DNA from: JBFMGS01 sp040752635
Lineage (GTDB): Bacteria > Bacillota > SHA-98 > UBA4971
Reading direction: 5' to 3'
DNA: 26,846 nucleotides
Assembly: GCA_040752635.1 (NCBI GenBank)
Contig: JBFMGS010000031.1
Location: 1 to 26,846, forward strand
Part shown: positions 1 to 7,997 of the stretch, in pieces
How positions within the stretch are numbered: the first letter of the stretch is position 1
Layout: the number at the start of each line of letters is the position of its first letter
Position numbers and translations under genes: made by a program
Notes under the pieces: generated by a model
Databases searched by the model: none
Told to the model about the DNA's origin: nothing
The model's input: only the letters and a program-made list of their open reading frames with translations

Positions 1-270
1 CTGGCTTCTTACGGGGACAACACGCCGCTTGGCGCCGCGTGTTAGTGCTTTCGTAGCTCTAGTGCGCCTGAACATCTGCATGCAGGCGGGAACCGCGACC
101 TGGATGCTCAAAACTGCTGTTGATGTGGTAGAATTAACTGATGGGAGCGTACCGGTTTTTCGCCCCCGCTGCGACTGTTTTTGCAGCGGGAGTGTTGCGC
201 CAGTCAGAAAGGAGTACGAGCCGCCTTCATCCACATGCCTAAAGGCAAGGGCATTCGGCGGTGGAAAGAC
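1..270. other. Intergenic/upstream region with a hairpin
   Basis: No complete gene is visible here. Bases 1-45 are an open frame ending in TAG that could be the last 14 residues of an upstream gene; clpC often lies here in related genomes, but the tail is too short to identify. A perfect 8-bp inverted repeat (CCCGCTGC at 165-172, GCAGCGGG at 183-190) with a 10-nt loop lies before the first gene. It lacks a following T-run, so it is not a clear intrinsic terminator. A TAGAAT hexamer sits at 129-134, but no matching -35 is at the right distance. Confidence 0.4.
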
Positions 271-723
271 GTGAGCAACTCAGCTAGGGATCGTGTAATC
301 GACGAAGACATCGAAATCGCAAGAAACATGCTTCGTGATCGCGATGTCGGCCTTGTAGCGGTAAAGGACGGGAAGGTCATCGCGACCTCGCGCGAACGCG
401 GGGTACGGCCGCTTGTTGACGTGGTGCTTCGCCGCGGGCAGGACCTCACAGACGCAGTTGTGGGCGACCGAGTTGTGGGGAGGGCGTCGGCCATGCTCTG
501 CATTTACTGCAAGGCAGCAGCGGTGTACACACCCCTGGCCTCAGAGGGAGCAGTGGCGGAACTCGAAAGAGCGCACATCCGCGTGGTCGCTGAGGCGACG
601 ACCCGGTCCATCTTGAACAGGGCCGGGACCGACGCATGCCCGTTCGAGAAGATGACAGCCGGCCTGCGCTCACCCGCTGAGGTGTTAGGGGCGTTGCGGT
701 CGTTCTTCGGGCTTGGCCGATAG
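271..723 (+). CDS. DUF1893 domain protein
   Basis: A protein of about 150 residues matching the DUF1893 family (TM1506-like), whose known structure has a cytidine-deaminase-like fold. The biological role is unknown. Visible family features are the N-terminal hairpin VAVKDGKVIATSRERGVRPL, the central helix around DRVVGRASAMLCIY, and a C-terminal NRAGTDACPFEK motif followed by a helical tail. The start is uncertain. GTG at 271 has a GGTGGA ribosome site just upstream and gives the usual family length. ATG at 235 and TTG at 181 are in frame, but the latter lies inside a hairpin. The gene stands alone upstream of radA, separated by 287 bp, so it need not be in the radA operon. The family assignment is from recognised motifs; any enzymatic activity is inference. 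Confidence 0.75.
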   Translation: MSNSARDRVIDEDIEIARNMLRDRDVGLVAVKDGKVIATSRERGVRPLVDVVLRRGQDLTDAVVGDRVVGRASAMLCIYCKAAAVYTPLASEGAVAELERAHIRVVAEATTRSILNRAGTDACPFEKMTAGLRSPAEVLGALRSFFGLGR

Positions 724-1010
724 GGTGCAGACTGTTTGTGGGCGATACAGTCCTGGGACCTCAGTTGCAGGCCAGCTCTACGAGCCTAAATGCGTTGGTG
801 CGCGTGTAACCCTAAGTGAGAGTTCAGAAATGCTCCCGACTTTGTCAGGGGTTGCCGGTGCCTGCATGACGGGACGTTGGAATGTGGCCAAGAGTAGTGC
901 GGATTTGTAATGCTACACTTAGTAGTAGCTCCAACAGGAGTCGCCGATGACTGTGCGTGTAGCAGGCGACGCTCGTGGGACGGCCAAGTTTTAGGAGATG
1001 AGGAGAAGAG
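724..1010. other. Intergenic region before radA
   Basis: No gene is seen. The region contains one copy of a dispersed repeat (846-893) shared with the rplJ leader region. A good ribosome site (GAGGAGAAGAG) precedes radA. I could not find a convincing sigma-A promoter, although radA most likely starts from here. Confidence 0.45.
846..893 (+). repeat. Dispersed intergenic repeat, copy 1
   Basis: About 48 bp starting CAGGGGTTGCCGGTG and continuing TGCATGACGGGACGTTGGA. It is roughly 85 percent identical by eye to 24395-24442. It lacks the right-hand inverted arm that the later copy has. Confidence 0.6.
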
Positions 1011-2369
1011 ATGGCTAAACCCAAGACGAGATATTCATGCCAGGGGTGCGGTTACGAGACCCCCAGATGGCTTGGGAAATGCCCCGGGTGCGGGGAGTGG
1101 AACTCGTTTATCGAGGAGGTCGCAAGGCCGGTGTCCGCCACGGCAGGAGATAGCCTCGCCTCGAGCCGCCCGATCCCGATCACGGAGATCGAGTCCTCCC
1201 GCGAGTACAGGTTTTCAAGCGGGATTCCGGAACTCGACAGGGTGCTCGGCGGAGGAATCGTGCCCGGCTCGGTCGTCCTTCTCGGCGGGGACCCCGGCAT
1301 AGGCAAGTCCACTTTGCTCCTGCAGGTTTCAAGTGCCGTAAGCCGGAACCTCCCGGTGCTCTATGTGTCGGGTGAGGAGTCCACAAGGCAGGTGAAGCTA
1401 CGCGCCGACCGCCTGTCTATTGAGTCCCGCGGGCTTCTGGTTCTCGCCGAGGTTGACATAGACCGGATCGAGGAGAGCATCGACGATGCGTGTCCCGGCC
1501 TTGTCGTCGTGGACTCCATCCAGACCGTATTCAGCCGCGATCTGGAGTCGGCGCCCGGGAGTGTTTCCCAGGTCAGGGAGTGCGCCGGGCGTCTCATGAG
1601 AAAGGCCAAGGAGACGCACGTGCCCATCTTTCTCGTCGGTCACGTGACCAAGACAGGCGCGCTCGCCGGGCCGCGTGTGCTTGAGCACGTGGTGGACACG
1701 GTGCTGTATTTTGAGGGCGAACAACACCATAGCTTTAGGATCCTGAGATCGGTGAAGAATAGGTTCGGGTCAACAAACGAAATCGGCGTATTTGAAATGA
1801 GCGACCGGGGGATTGTCGAGGTCAAGAACCCTTCAGAGCTGTTCCTCTCTGCTCATGTGCGGGAGGTGAGCGGCTCGTGCGTTACGGCCAATATGGAAGG
1901 GACCAGGCCCATACTGACTGAGATTGAGGCGCTGGTGGGTTCAGCCGCGTTCGGAACCCCGAGGCGCACGACAACGGGAGTTGACGCGAACCGCGTAGCC
2001 ATAATCCTGGCGGTGCTGGAGAAGCGGGCCGGGATACTGGTATCGTCGCACGACGTGTACGTGAGCGTCGCCGGAGGTGTGAGGCTCGACGAACGCTCCT
2101 CAGACCTGGCTGTTGCGTGTGCCATAGCTTCCAGTTTCAAGAACGCGGTCTGTAACCCGAGAACTGTGATAATCGGCGAGGTTGGACTTTCTGGTGAAGT
2201 CAGGGCGGCCAGTCGCATTGAGGCGCGTGTGGCGGAAGCGGCGAAGCTCGGGTTCGACCGATGCATTATCCCTGTTTCTAATCTCAAGGCTATGAAGAGC
2301 CGCTCTGACGTTGAGCTTGTCGGGGTGGCGACTATAAACGAGGCCTTCGAGGCGGTGCTAGGGAGATGA
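1011..2369 (+). CDS. radA: DNA repair protein RadA (Sms)
   Basis: RadA/Sms is a RecA-like ATPase and hexameric helicase that processes recombination intermediates and extends D-loops during recombination repair. The 452 residues match the usual length. In order: an N-terminal zinc finger (Cys10, Cys13, Cys24, Cys27), a RecA core with Walker A GGDPGIGKST (Lys99), the RadA-specific KNRFG motif at about 249-253, and a C-terminal Lon-protease-like domain from about residue 290 to the end. The ATG at 1011 follows GAGGAGAAGAG. The stop codon is one base from the disA start, so the two are almost certainly co-transcribed and translationally coupled, an arrangement conserved in Bacillota that links strand-exchange repair to c-di-AMP signalling. 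Confidence 0.97.
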   Translation: MAKPKTRYSCQGCGYETPRWLGKCPGCGEWNSFIEEVARPVSATAGDSLASSRPIPITEIESSREYRFSSGIPELDRVLGGGIVPGSVVLLGGDPGIGKSTLLLQVSSAVSRNLPVLYVSGEESTRQVKLRADRLSIESRGLLVLAEVDIDRIEESIDDACPGLVVVDSIQTVFSRDLESAPGSVSQVRECAGRLMRKAKETHVPIFLVGHVTKTGALAGPRVLEHVVDTVLYFEGEQHHSFRILRSVKNRFGSTNEIGVFEMSDRGIVEVKNPSELFLSAHVREVSGSCVTANMEGTRPILTEIEALVGSAAFGTPRRTTTGVDANRVAIILAVLEKRAGILVSSHDVYVSVAGGVRLDERSSDLAVACAIASSFKNAVCNPRTVIIGEVGLSGEVRAASRIEARVAEAAKLGFDRCIIPVSNLKAMKSRSDVELVGVATINEAFEAVLGR

Positions 2370-2370
2370 T

Positions 2371-3459
2371 ATGGTGCCTTTAGCAGAAGGGAGACCCCCT
2401 GAAGACACGCTTCTCAAAATACTCAGGATGGTTGCGCCCGGCACCGTGCTGCACGAGGGGCTGGAGGCCATCATAAACGCCAGGACGGGTGCACTCGTTG
2501 TCGTCAGCGACTCTCCCGAGGTGATGGCCCTCGTGGACGGCGGGTTTCGGCTTGACTGCGAGCTCGTGCCTGCGCGACTGTATGAGCTTTCGAAGATGGA
2601 CGGGGCTATAGTCTTGAGTCAAGATGCGAAGAGGATCCTTATCGCCAACGCGCAACTGGTCCCCGATCCGACCATTTCCTCGAGCGAAACTGGCACTCGC
2701 CACAAGACCGCGGAGCGTGTGGCGAAGCAGACAGGCGAACTCGTTATCGCCATCTCTCAAAAGCGCAACGTTATAACGTTATACAAGGCAAACATCAAAC
2801 ACGCCATACGTGACATCAGCGTCACGCTGGCCAAGGCCAACCAGGCCGTTCAAACTCTTGAAAAATACCGCAGCGTCCGTGACCAGTGTATGACCAGCCT
2901 GAGCGCGCTCGAGTTTGAAAACCTGGTGACGCTCGGCGATGTGGCGTCTTCGGTGCTTCGCACAGAGATGGTGCGGCGGGTGGCGAAGGAGATCGAAAGA
3001 TACATTTGTGAACTCGGGAGCGAAGGCCGTCTCATAAGGATGCAGGTCGCCGAGCTCATGGCGAACGTCGAAGAAGAAGGGAACCTGCTTGTCGAGGACT
3101 ACCTCGTAAAGCCCGAACACAGGTCGCCCGACGCAGTGTGGCAGCAACTATCAGGGGTGATCCAGGACGACCTGCTTGATCTCGGGCTCATAGCTAAGTC
3201 CCTGGGGTATTCCGGAGGTTCGGGCGCCCTGGATAGCCTGGTGGTGCCGCGAGGCTACCGGATCCTCGCGAAGATTACGAGGTTACCGAGGGTTATTTCG
3301 GATAAGCTCGTAGCCAGGTTCAAGGACCTTCAAGGCATACTCGCCGCCTCGACGGATGAGCTCGATCAAGTTGAAGGTATAGGCGCCGCGCGAGCCCATG
3401 CGATAAAGCACGGCCTGCAGCGCTTGCGAGAACAGGTCCTGGTCGAGAGGCAATTATGA
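2371..3459 (+). CDS. disA: DNA integrity scanning diadenylate cyclase DisA
   Basis: DisA condenses two ATP into c-di-AMP and scans DNA; branched structures inhibit the cyclase and so report damage, notably before sporulation. The 362 residues match the family. The N-terminal DAC domain shows the two signature motifs, DGA (77-79) and the RHR-type motif GTRHKTAER (Arg110-His111). A helical linker covers about 150-290, and a C-terminal helix-hairpin-helix DNA-binding domain includes DELDQVEGIGAARAHAIKHG near 325-345. The third motif residue is Lys rather than Arg, a conservative change. It lies one base after radA. The DAC and HhH signatures make the call firm. Confidence 0.97.
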   Translation: MVPLAEGRPPEDTLLKILRMVAPGTVLHEGLEAIINARTGALVVVSDSPEVMALVDGGFRLDCELVPARLYELSKMDGAIVLSQDAKRILIANAQLVPDPTISSSETGTRHKTAERVAKQTGELVIAISQKRNVITLYKANIKHAIRDISVTLAKANQAVQTLEKYRSVRDQCMTSLSALEFENLVTLGDVASSVLRTEMVRRVAKEIERYICELGSEGRLIRMQVAELMANVEEEGNLLVEDYLVKPEHRSPDAVWQQLSGVIQDDLLDLGLIAKSLGYSGGSGALDSLVVPRGYRILAKITRLPRVISDKLVARFKDLQGILAASTDELDQVEGIGAARAHAIKHGLQRLREQVLVERQL

Positions 3460-3495
3460 CATGAAAAGCCTGCCAGGAGGGAAGGCCGCGAGGGT

Positions 3496-3891
3496 TCAGG
3501 TGAGATTGAATATCCCGAGCGTTGCGAGCCTCCGGCGCTCCCCGTCCATGATTTCTTCCATGTCCAGGTCTAAGACGTCACAGAGCGCAGCAACGTAAAA
3601 GAGTGCTCTCCCGATTTCGGTTTCCAGCACATCGCGGCACTCCGGGCAAAGGCTGCCTTCGAGGTGGGAGGCGGTGTACTTCTTGAGATCCGCAAGAGAC
3701 GCATCGGATGGGAACCTCTGGCGCGAGGCTGAGATCTTCACGCAGCCGCAATTCGTTACCGCCTTGATGATGGCGCGGTTGACACGGGCTGTCGCTTCAT
3801 CAAACTTGGAGATGCAGTCAAGGATGCTTCTGTGCCTGATGAGGTACTCCGAGACAGCTTCCTGAAAAGAGAGGTTATCAAGATGCTCCAC
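3496..3891 (-). CDS. Small MazG-like helical protein (unknown function)
   Basis: About 130 residues, all-helical in appearance. The C-terminal part (EIGRALFYVAALCDVLDLDM) resembles the helix signature of MazG-type nucleotide pyrophosphohydrolases, but the full metal-binding EExxE set is not obvious, so activity is unproven. A CGC motif and a CPEC motif are also present. Homologues near disA and carD in other clostridia carry only general names, as far as I recall. GTG at 3889-3891 has GAGGTG about 8 nt upstream; TTG at 3895-3897 is an alternative. The gene is convergent with disA and divergent from carD, and has its own strong promoter. Function is not assigned. Confidence 0.75.
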   Translation of the reverse strand: MEHLDNLSFQEAVSEYLIRHRSILDCISKFDEATARVNRAIIKAVTNCGCVKISASRQRFPSDASLADLKKYTASHLEGSLCPECRDVLETEIGRALFYVAALCDVLDLDMEEIMDGERRRLATLGIFNLT

Positions 3892-3953
3892 GAACAACTC
3901 ACCTCGCCTGGAAAGTCTCCCGCGAAGCGCGTCTTACCTGGTGTCACGATACA

Positions 3954-3983
3954 ATTATACCGGCGGGCCTAACAAGTTGTCAA
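3954..3983 (-). promoter_or_regulatory. Sigma-A-type promoter for the MazG-like gene
   Basis: On the minus strand TTGACA (3978-3983) and TATAAT (3954-3959) are separated by 18 bp. Both hexamers are perfect consensus. The leader to the start codon is about 55 nt. Confidence 0.85.
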
Positions 3984-4047
3984 CGAGGCGGGCAAAGAGC
4001 CGTGATGGTGACAGTATGTCCCATTAATGGCAGAGAGCGGCACCGAA

Positions 4048-4076
4048 TTGACACCCCAGACCCCCCATGGTAAAAT
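4048..4076 (+). promoter_or_regulatory. Sigma-A-type promoter for carD
   Basis: TTGACA (4048-4053), a 17-bp spacer, then TAAAAT (4071-4076). It lies about 30 bp upstream of the carD ribosome site and is divergent from the promoter at 3954-3983. Confidence 0.88.
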
Positions 4077-4113
4077 GAAGAGATAGGAAGCCAGTGGAAT
4101 GATTGGGGGGAAC

Positions 4114-4596
4114 ATGGCGGTGTTCAACGTCGGGGATAAAGTGGTATACCCAATGCATGGTGCTGGCGTCATCGAGGCCGTTGAAGAGAGGGAGGTCCTC
4201 GGGGAGAAGCAAAGATACTACATCCTCAGGATCCCGTTGGGCGACATGAAAGTTATGGTTCCCCTCGCTAGCGTAGAAGAGGTGGGCCTGCGAAGCGTGA
4301 TAAATGGAGACGATGTGAAGAAGGTTTACGAAATACTGGCCAGCGGAAAGACGAAGATGTCGTCGAACTGGAACCGGAGGTACCGCGCCAATCTCGAGAA
4401 GATCAAGAGCGGTGACGTATTCGCCGTGGCCGAAGTGGTCAGGAACCTCGCCTGTCGCGACAGGGAGAAGGGGCTATCCACCGGCGAACGTCGAATGCTT
4501 GAGAGTGCAAAACAAATCCTCATAAGCGAACTGGTGGTGGCCCAAGAAGCGCAGGAGGATCAGGTGGAGAAATCTATAGACGAGATCCTTGAGTAG
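4114..4596 (+). CDS. carD: CarD/CdnL family transcription regulator
   Basis: CarD-family proteins bind the RNA polymerase beta subunit through an N-terminal Tudor-like domain and stabilise open complexes, mainly at stable-RNA and growth-related promoters. About 160 residues. The N-terminal FNVGDKVVYPMHGAGVIEAV is the diagnostic CarD_CdnL_TRCF motif. The rest is a helical DNA-contacting domain (about 75-160) containing the conserved tryptophan in SSNWNRRYRAN. ATG at 4114 follows GGGGGGAAC and begins at the usual family position; ATG at 4099 is in frame with an AGGAAG site and would add five residues. A near-consensus promoter precedes it. The next gene is the PIN/TRAM protein, as in many clostridia. 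Confidence 0.94.
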   Translation: MAVFNVGDKVVYPMHGAGVIEAVEEREVLGEKQRYYILRIPLGDMKVMVPLASVEEVGLRSVINGDDVKKVYEILASGKTKMSSNWNRRYRANLEKIKSGDVFAVAEVVRNLACRDREKGLSTGERRMLESAKQILISELVVAQEAQEDQVEKSIDEILE

Positions 4597-4609
4597 CAGG
4601 ACGGCGAGA

Positions 4610-4672
4610 GGTAGCCGGATGAGGTAGCGGGATAACGAGGCGTTGCGGGATAACGAGAAACTGCGGGAACCC
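4610..4672 (+). repeat. Short degenerate 18-bp tandem repeat
   Basis: GCGGGATAACGAG occurs at 4627-4639 and again at 4645-4657 (period 18), flanked by degenerate copies (GTAGCCGGATGAG before, CTGCGGGAA after). It lies in the carD-PIN/TRAM intergenic region. Confidence 0.6.
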
Positions 4673-4856
4673 GCACCGCCCGAGTCTCGTTTGATAAGGG
4701 ACAGGCATCTTGAGGGAAAGTCTTCGTGAGGTACGGATATAGATGGCGCACAATTCCCATAATAAATCACACAAGAAGACATTACCATACCAGTTTCGCC
4801 CCCAGAGCCCCAGGGGGCGATCAACTGTTTCGGCCGGAAGGGAGGTGAGAAGCCTC

Positions 4857-5948
4857 GTGCTTGACAAGTTAATCCGCCTGTTCTTTCTTGTTGGTGGGGC
4901 GTTTACCGGGGCGCTCATCCATGGGGTGCTTGTGGGAGTGGTGCCCGCGGGCCTCGGTGCCAGTAATGATACAGCCGCGTTCATTCTCTTGGCTTCAGGC
5001 GGCGGATTGGTCGGACTGCTTGTTGCTCCGGTGTTTACAAGGGGACTGCGAAGGGTCAGCTCCAAGGTAGAATCGAACCTGCACAAGACCCCAACTCAAG
5101 ACCTGGTAGTCGGCGCGTTCGGAGCCATAGTCGGCCTCCTCATAGCTGTCCTGGTTACTCTACCGTTTTCACAGATACCATACATAGGGGTGTACCTTCC
5201 GATCGGTTTCACGCTGTTCATGGGCTACCTCGGAATGCACGTTGCAGTCAAGAAGAGAGAGGACCTCTTCAACCTGTTTACGTCGTTCCCCCGATCCGTG
5301 GAGCGGGTGGTGGGCACTTCCCGGGAAAGGCTGGCAAAGCATCAAGGTTCGCCCGTGGCCAAGTTGCTCGACACGAGCGTGATAATCGATGGTCGGATTT
5401 TCGACATCTGCAAGAGCGGCTTCATAGAAGGGACGCTTATTGTCCCGATATTTGTTCTCGAAGAACTGCAGCGGATAGCGGACTCCTCTGACCCCCTCAA
5501 GCGTAACAGAGGACGCAGAGGCCTCGACATCCTTAACAAAATGCAGAAGGAGGATGATATCCACATCCAGATAGTCGATGTGGACCCCGGCGAGCCCCTT
5601 GAAGTAGATTCGAAACTGCTCAAGCTCGCCGCTGCGCTCGGCGGAAAGATTATTACCAATGATTTCAACCTGAACAAAGTTGCGGAGCTCCGAGGGGTCA
5701 AGGTGCTCAACATCAACGAGCTTGCGAATGCTCTAAAGCCAATAGTGCTGCCCGGTGAGGAAATGACGGTTCATGTCATCAGAGATGGCAAGGAAATGGG
5801 CCAGGGAGTGGCGTACCTCGACGACGGCACCATGGTTGTAGTTGACGGGGGCAGGCGCTTCATCGGTGAGCAGGTGGGGGTCATGGTTACCAGTGTGCTT
5901 CAGACCGCCGCGGGCAGGATGATATTCGCCAAGCCGAAAACCGTGTGA
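4857..5948 (+). CDS. Membrane PIN/TRAM-domain protein, YacL-like
   Basis: A 363-residue protein, close to the length of Bacillus YacL. The N-terminal half has four hydrophobic segments (about 5-25, 38-58, 80-102, 106-125). A PIN nuclease-like domain follows with its first acidic residue in LLDTSVIIDGRIFDI and others in LEELQRIADSSD and IITNDFNLNKVA. A C-terminal TRAM domain (about 295-355) is a predicted RNA-binding beta-barrel. The likely role is membrane-anchored RNA processing, but no substrate is established. I chose GTG 4857 because GGAGGTGA lies just upstream and translation then begins at the first membrane segment; an in-frame ATG at 4743 would add 38 polar residues without a good ribosome site. 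Confidence 0.9.
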   Translation: MLDKLIRLFFLVGGAFTGALIHGVLVGVVPAGLGASNDTAAFILLASGGGLVGLLVAPVFTRGLRRVSSKVESNLHKTPTQDLVVGAFGAIVGLLIAVLVTLPFSQIPYIGVYLPIGFTLFMGYLGMHVAVKKREDLFNLFTSFPRSVERVVGTSRERLAKHQGSPVAKLLDTSVIIDGRIFDICKSGFIEGTLIVPIFVLEELQRIADSSDPLKRNRGRRGLDILNKMQKEDDIHIQIVDVDPGEPLEVDSKLLKLAAALGGKIITNDFNLNKVAELRGVKVLNINELANALKPIVLPGEEMTVHVIRDGKEMGQGVAYLDDGTMVVVDGGRRFIGEQVGVMVTSVLQTAAGRMIFAKPKTV

Positions 5949-5995
5949 GGCTCGTCCGGTAGGCGGCGGGTGAGGACGCCAAGGAGAGTGCGTGC

Positions 5996-7204
5996 GTGAG
6001 CGTTTGCTCGTTGATAGCTGCGGCAGGGGCCGGGCGGAGGATGGGCGCCGGGATAAACAAAGTGTTTCTTGCCCTTCGGGGTGAGCCTGTCCTGGTCCAC
6101 ACGCTTCAGGCATTTGAGTCTTGCGATGTCGTGGACGAGGTCACGGTGATCGTTGCCCCTGAGGAAATCGAGCGAACGCAGGCGCTCGTGCGCATCCGGG
6201 GCGGGCTTTCCAAGGTGAGGCGCGTCATCGCCGGGGGGGAAAGGAGGCAGGACTCAGTCCTGCGCGGACTTGCTTCACTCGACGCCGCGTGCGATATCGT
6301 GGTGATTCACGATGGCGCGCGGCCTTTGATTCGCCCTAATACGGTCTCGCGCGTAGTGGAGGCGGCGCGCGAGTTTGGCGCCGCAATCGCGGCGGTCCCG
6401 GTCAAAGACACCATTAAGGTGGTGCGCGGCTGCGATGTAGTCGGAACCATGGACCGCGAGACGCTATGGGCCGCGGCTACGCCCCAGGCATTCCAGCGAG
6501 AGATCATAGAATCCGGTTATGAGAGGGCCGTGCGTGATGGCCTTGCGGCTACGGACGACGCGATGCTGGTGGAGGGAACAGGTGTTGCGGTCAAGGTTGT
6601 CCCGGGAGAATACGATAATATCAAGATCACCACGCCGGAAGACCTGGTGATCGCAGAGGCGCTCCTGGCAGCAAGGGACGGGTCGAGACCCGAACGCAGA
6701 CAGATTCGAGTGGGACTCGGGTTCGACGTCCACAGACTTGTGCCGGGGAGGCGCCTGGTTCTCGGAGGGGTCACCATTCCTTTCGGTCTCGGCCTCGAGG
6801 GGCACTCGGATGCCGATGTGATGCTTCATGCGGTCGCTGATGCGATCCTGGGGGCATGTGCGCTTGGGGATATAGGCCGCTTGTTTCCTGACGATGACAC
6901 GGCTTACGCGGGGATATCCAGCACAGTCATCTTGGAAAAGGTTCGGGATCTTGCGAAGGAGGCAGGGTTCGCCGTAAACAACGTGGACGTGATGCTTCTC
7001 GCTGAGCGACCGAAGATATCCGGGTTCGTGCCCGAGATGCGTGAGGTAATAGCGCGCGTCCTTTGCATTCCGGTTGATCAAGTCAGCATAAAAGCCACAA
7101 CTATGGAAGGGATGGGGTTTGTCGGATCCGGTGCAGGGATGGCCTGCTACGCCTCATGCAGCGTTACAGTGAATGATGGAGGCCGCTCAAGGGTTCAGGA
7201 ATGA
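5996..7204 (+). CDS. ispDF: Bifunctional IspD/IspF (MEP isoprenoid pathway)
   Basis: A 402-residue fusion of two non-consecutive MEP-pathway enzymes. The N-terminal IspD part (about 1-230) transfers CMP to 2-C-methyl-D-erythritol 4-phosphate; it shows the nucleotide-binding AAAGAGRRMG, VVIHDGARPL and KDTIK motifs. The C-terminal IspF part (about 240-400) makes the cyclic diphosphate; it shows GLGFDVHRL, GHSDADVMLHAVADAILGA with the zinc ligands Asp and His, and the KATTMEG/GMGFVG loop. GTG at 5996 follows AAGGAG with 9-nt spacing. In many Bacillota ispD and ispF are separate adjacent genes; here they are one frame. The gene lies 47 bp after the PIN/TRAM gene and probably shares its transcript. 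Confidence 0.96.
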   Translation: MSVCSLIAAAGAGRRMGAGINKVFLALRGEPVLVHTLQAFESCDVVDEVTVIVAPEEIERTQALVRIRGGLSKVRRVIAGGERRQDSVLRGLASLDAACDIVVIHDGARPLIRPNTVSRVVEAAREFGAAIAAVPVKDTIKVVRGCDVVGTMDRETLWAAATPQAFQREIIESGYERAVRDGLAATDDAMLVEGTGVAVKVVPGEYDNIKITTPEDLVIAEALLAARDGSRPERRQIRVGLGFDVHRLVPGRRLVLGGVTIPFGLGLEGHSDADVMLHAVADAILGACALGDIGRLFPDDDTAYAGISSTVILEKVRDLAKEAGFAVNNVDVMLLAERPKISGFVPEMREVIARVLCIPVDQVSIKATTMEGMGFVGSGAGMACYASCSVTVNDGGRSRVQE

Positions 7205-7226
7205 AGCAGCACAGGAGGTAGCATAG

Positions 7227-7997
7227 GTGACGGTCAGACGAGTCATGAGCAGCAATCCAGTGACGGTTGCGCCGGAGGCGCCCGTCGGAGAACTCCGCAG
7301 GACCATGCTTAATAGCGGTTCAAGTGTGCTTATTGTGGTCGAGGCGGGCCAGGTGGTCGGGATAGTATGCGACCGGGATCTCCTGAAACCTGCGTCTGAT
7401 GCCCAAACTGCAAAGGACGTTATGCAGACCGACTTCGTGAGGCTTTCGGACGGGTGTAGCGTGGTTGAGGCCTGCTCACTTTTGGTTGACTCTGGGGCGC
7501 CGGGCCTGCCAGTCCTTGACAGCGAAGGCGCTCTTGTGGGGGTTGTAACCCCCAGGGATATCGTAAAGGGCATGGCAGGGGACGAGGATGTCACGAAGAT
7601 ATCGGTGGAAGCAGCATCCATTTACCTCGTGATGACCCGGAGCCGGGAATATGAGAGGTACTGGCTGGAAAAGGTGCGAGGTTACGGATACAAGGGTGCG
7701 ATTACGCAGGTGGGGGCGAGCGCCGACAGGCTCGCGGCAAAACTCCGTGAAAGCATGATAGCGGCGGCCGTCGCGCTCGGCGTGATCTCTGAAGATCCGC
7801 GCGAGAAAATAGCCGTTTCCAATGCAGTAAGGGACGCGTACATTCAGCTCGAGATGATAAACCCCGGGCTCGGCGGGGGATTCAAGCTGGCGGTCGTGCG
7901 GGGCGAGGGGAGAGTCTCAGTGGCCATATTCGGTCGATTCGGCCACGCCCTCGTGGATGGCCCTGAGCAGCTTGCCGTAGGTTACAGCGTAATCTGA
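7227..7997 (+). CDS. CBS-domain pair fused to a HutP-like RNA-binding domain
   Basis: A 256-residue protein. Residues 1-120 are a CBS pair (two beta-alpha motifs ending IVCDRDLLK and VVTPRDIVKG), a module that usually binds adenine nucleotides. Residues about 128-256 resemble HutP: a helix start, then YGYKGAITQVGASADRLAAK, an AAAVALGVI helix, GGGFKLAVVRGEGRVSVAIFG, and a hydrophobic end. HutP is an mRNA-binding antiterminator of the hut operon in Bacillus that is activated by histidine and magnesium. In my by-eye alignment the metal-binding histidines (His73, His77 and probably His138 of B. subtilis HutP) are replaced by Asp or Gln, so any ligand would differ. GTG 7227 follows AGGAGG. The 3' end lies at an assembly gap, but the reading frame closes cleanly before it. 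Confidence 0.82.
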   Translation: MTVRRVMSSNPVTVAPEAPVGELRRTMLNSGSSVLIVVEAGQVVGIVCDRDLLKPASDAQTAKDVMQTDFVRLSDGCSVVEACSLLVDSGAPGLPVLDSEGALVGVVTPRDIVKGMAGDEDVTKISVEAASIYLVMTRSREYERYWLEKVRGYGYKGAITQVGASADRLAAKLRESMIAAAVALGVISEDPREKIAVSNAVRDAYIQLEMINPGLGGGFKLAVVRGEGRVSVAIFGRFGHALVDGPEQLAVGYSVI

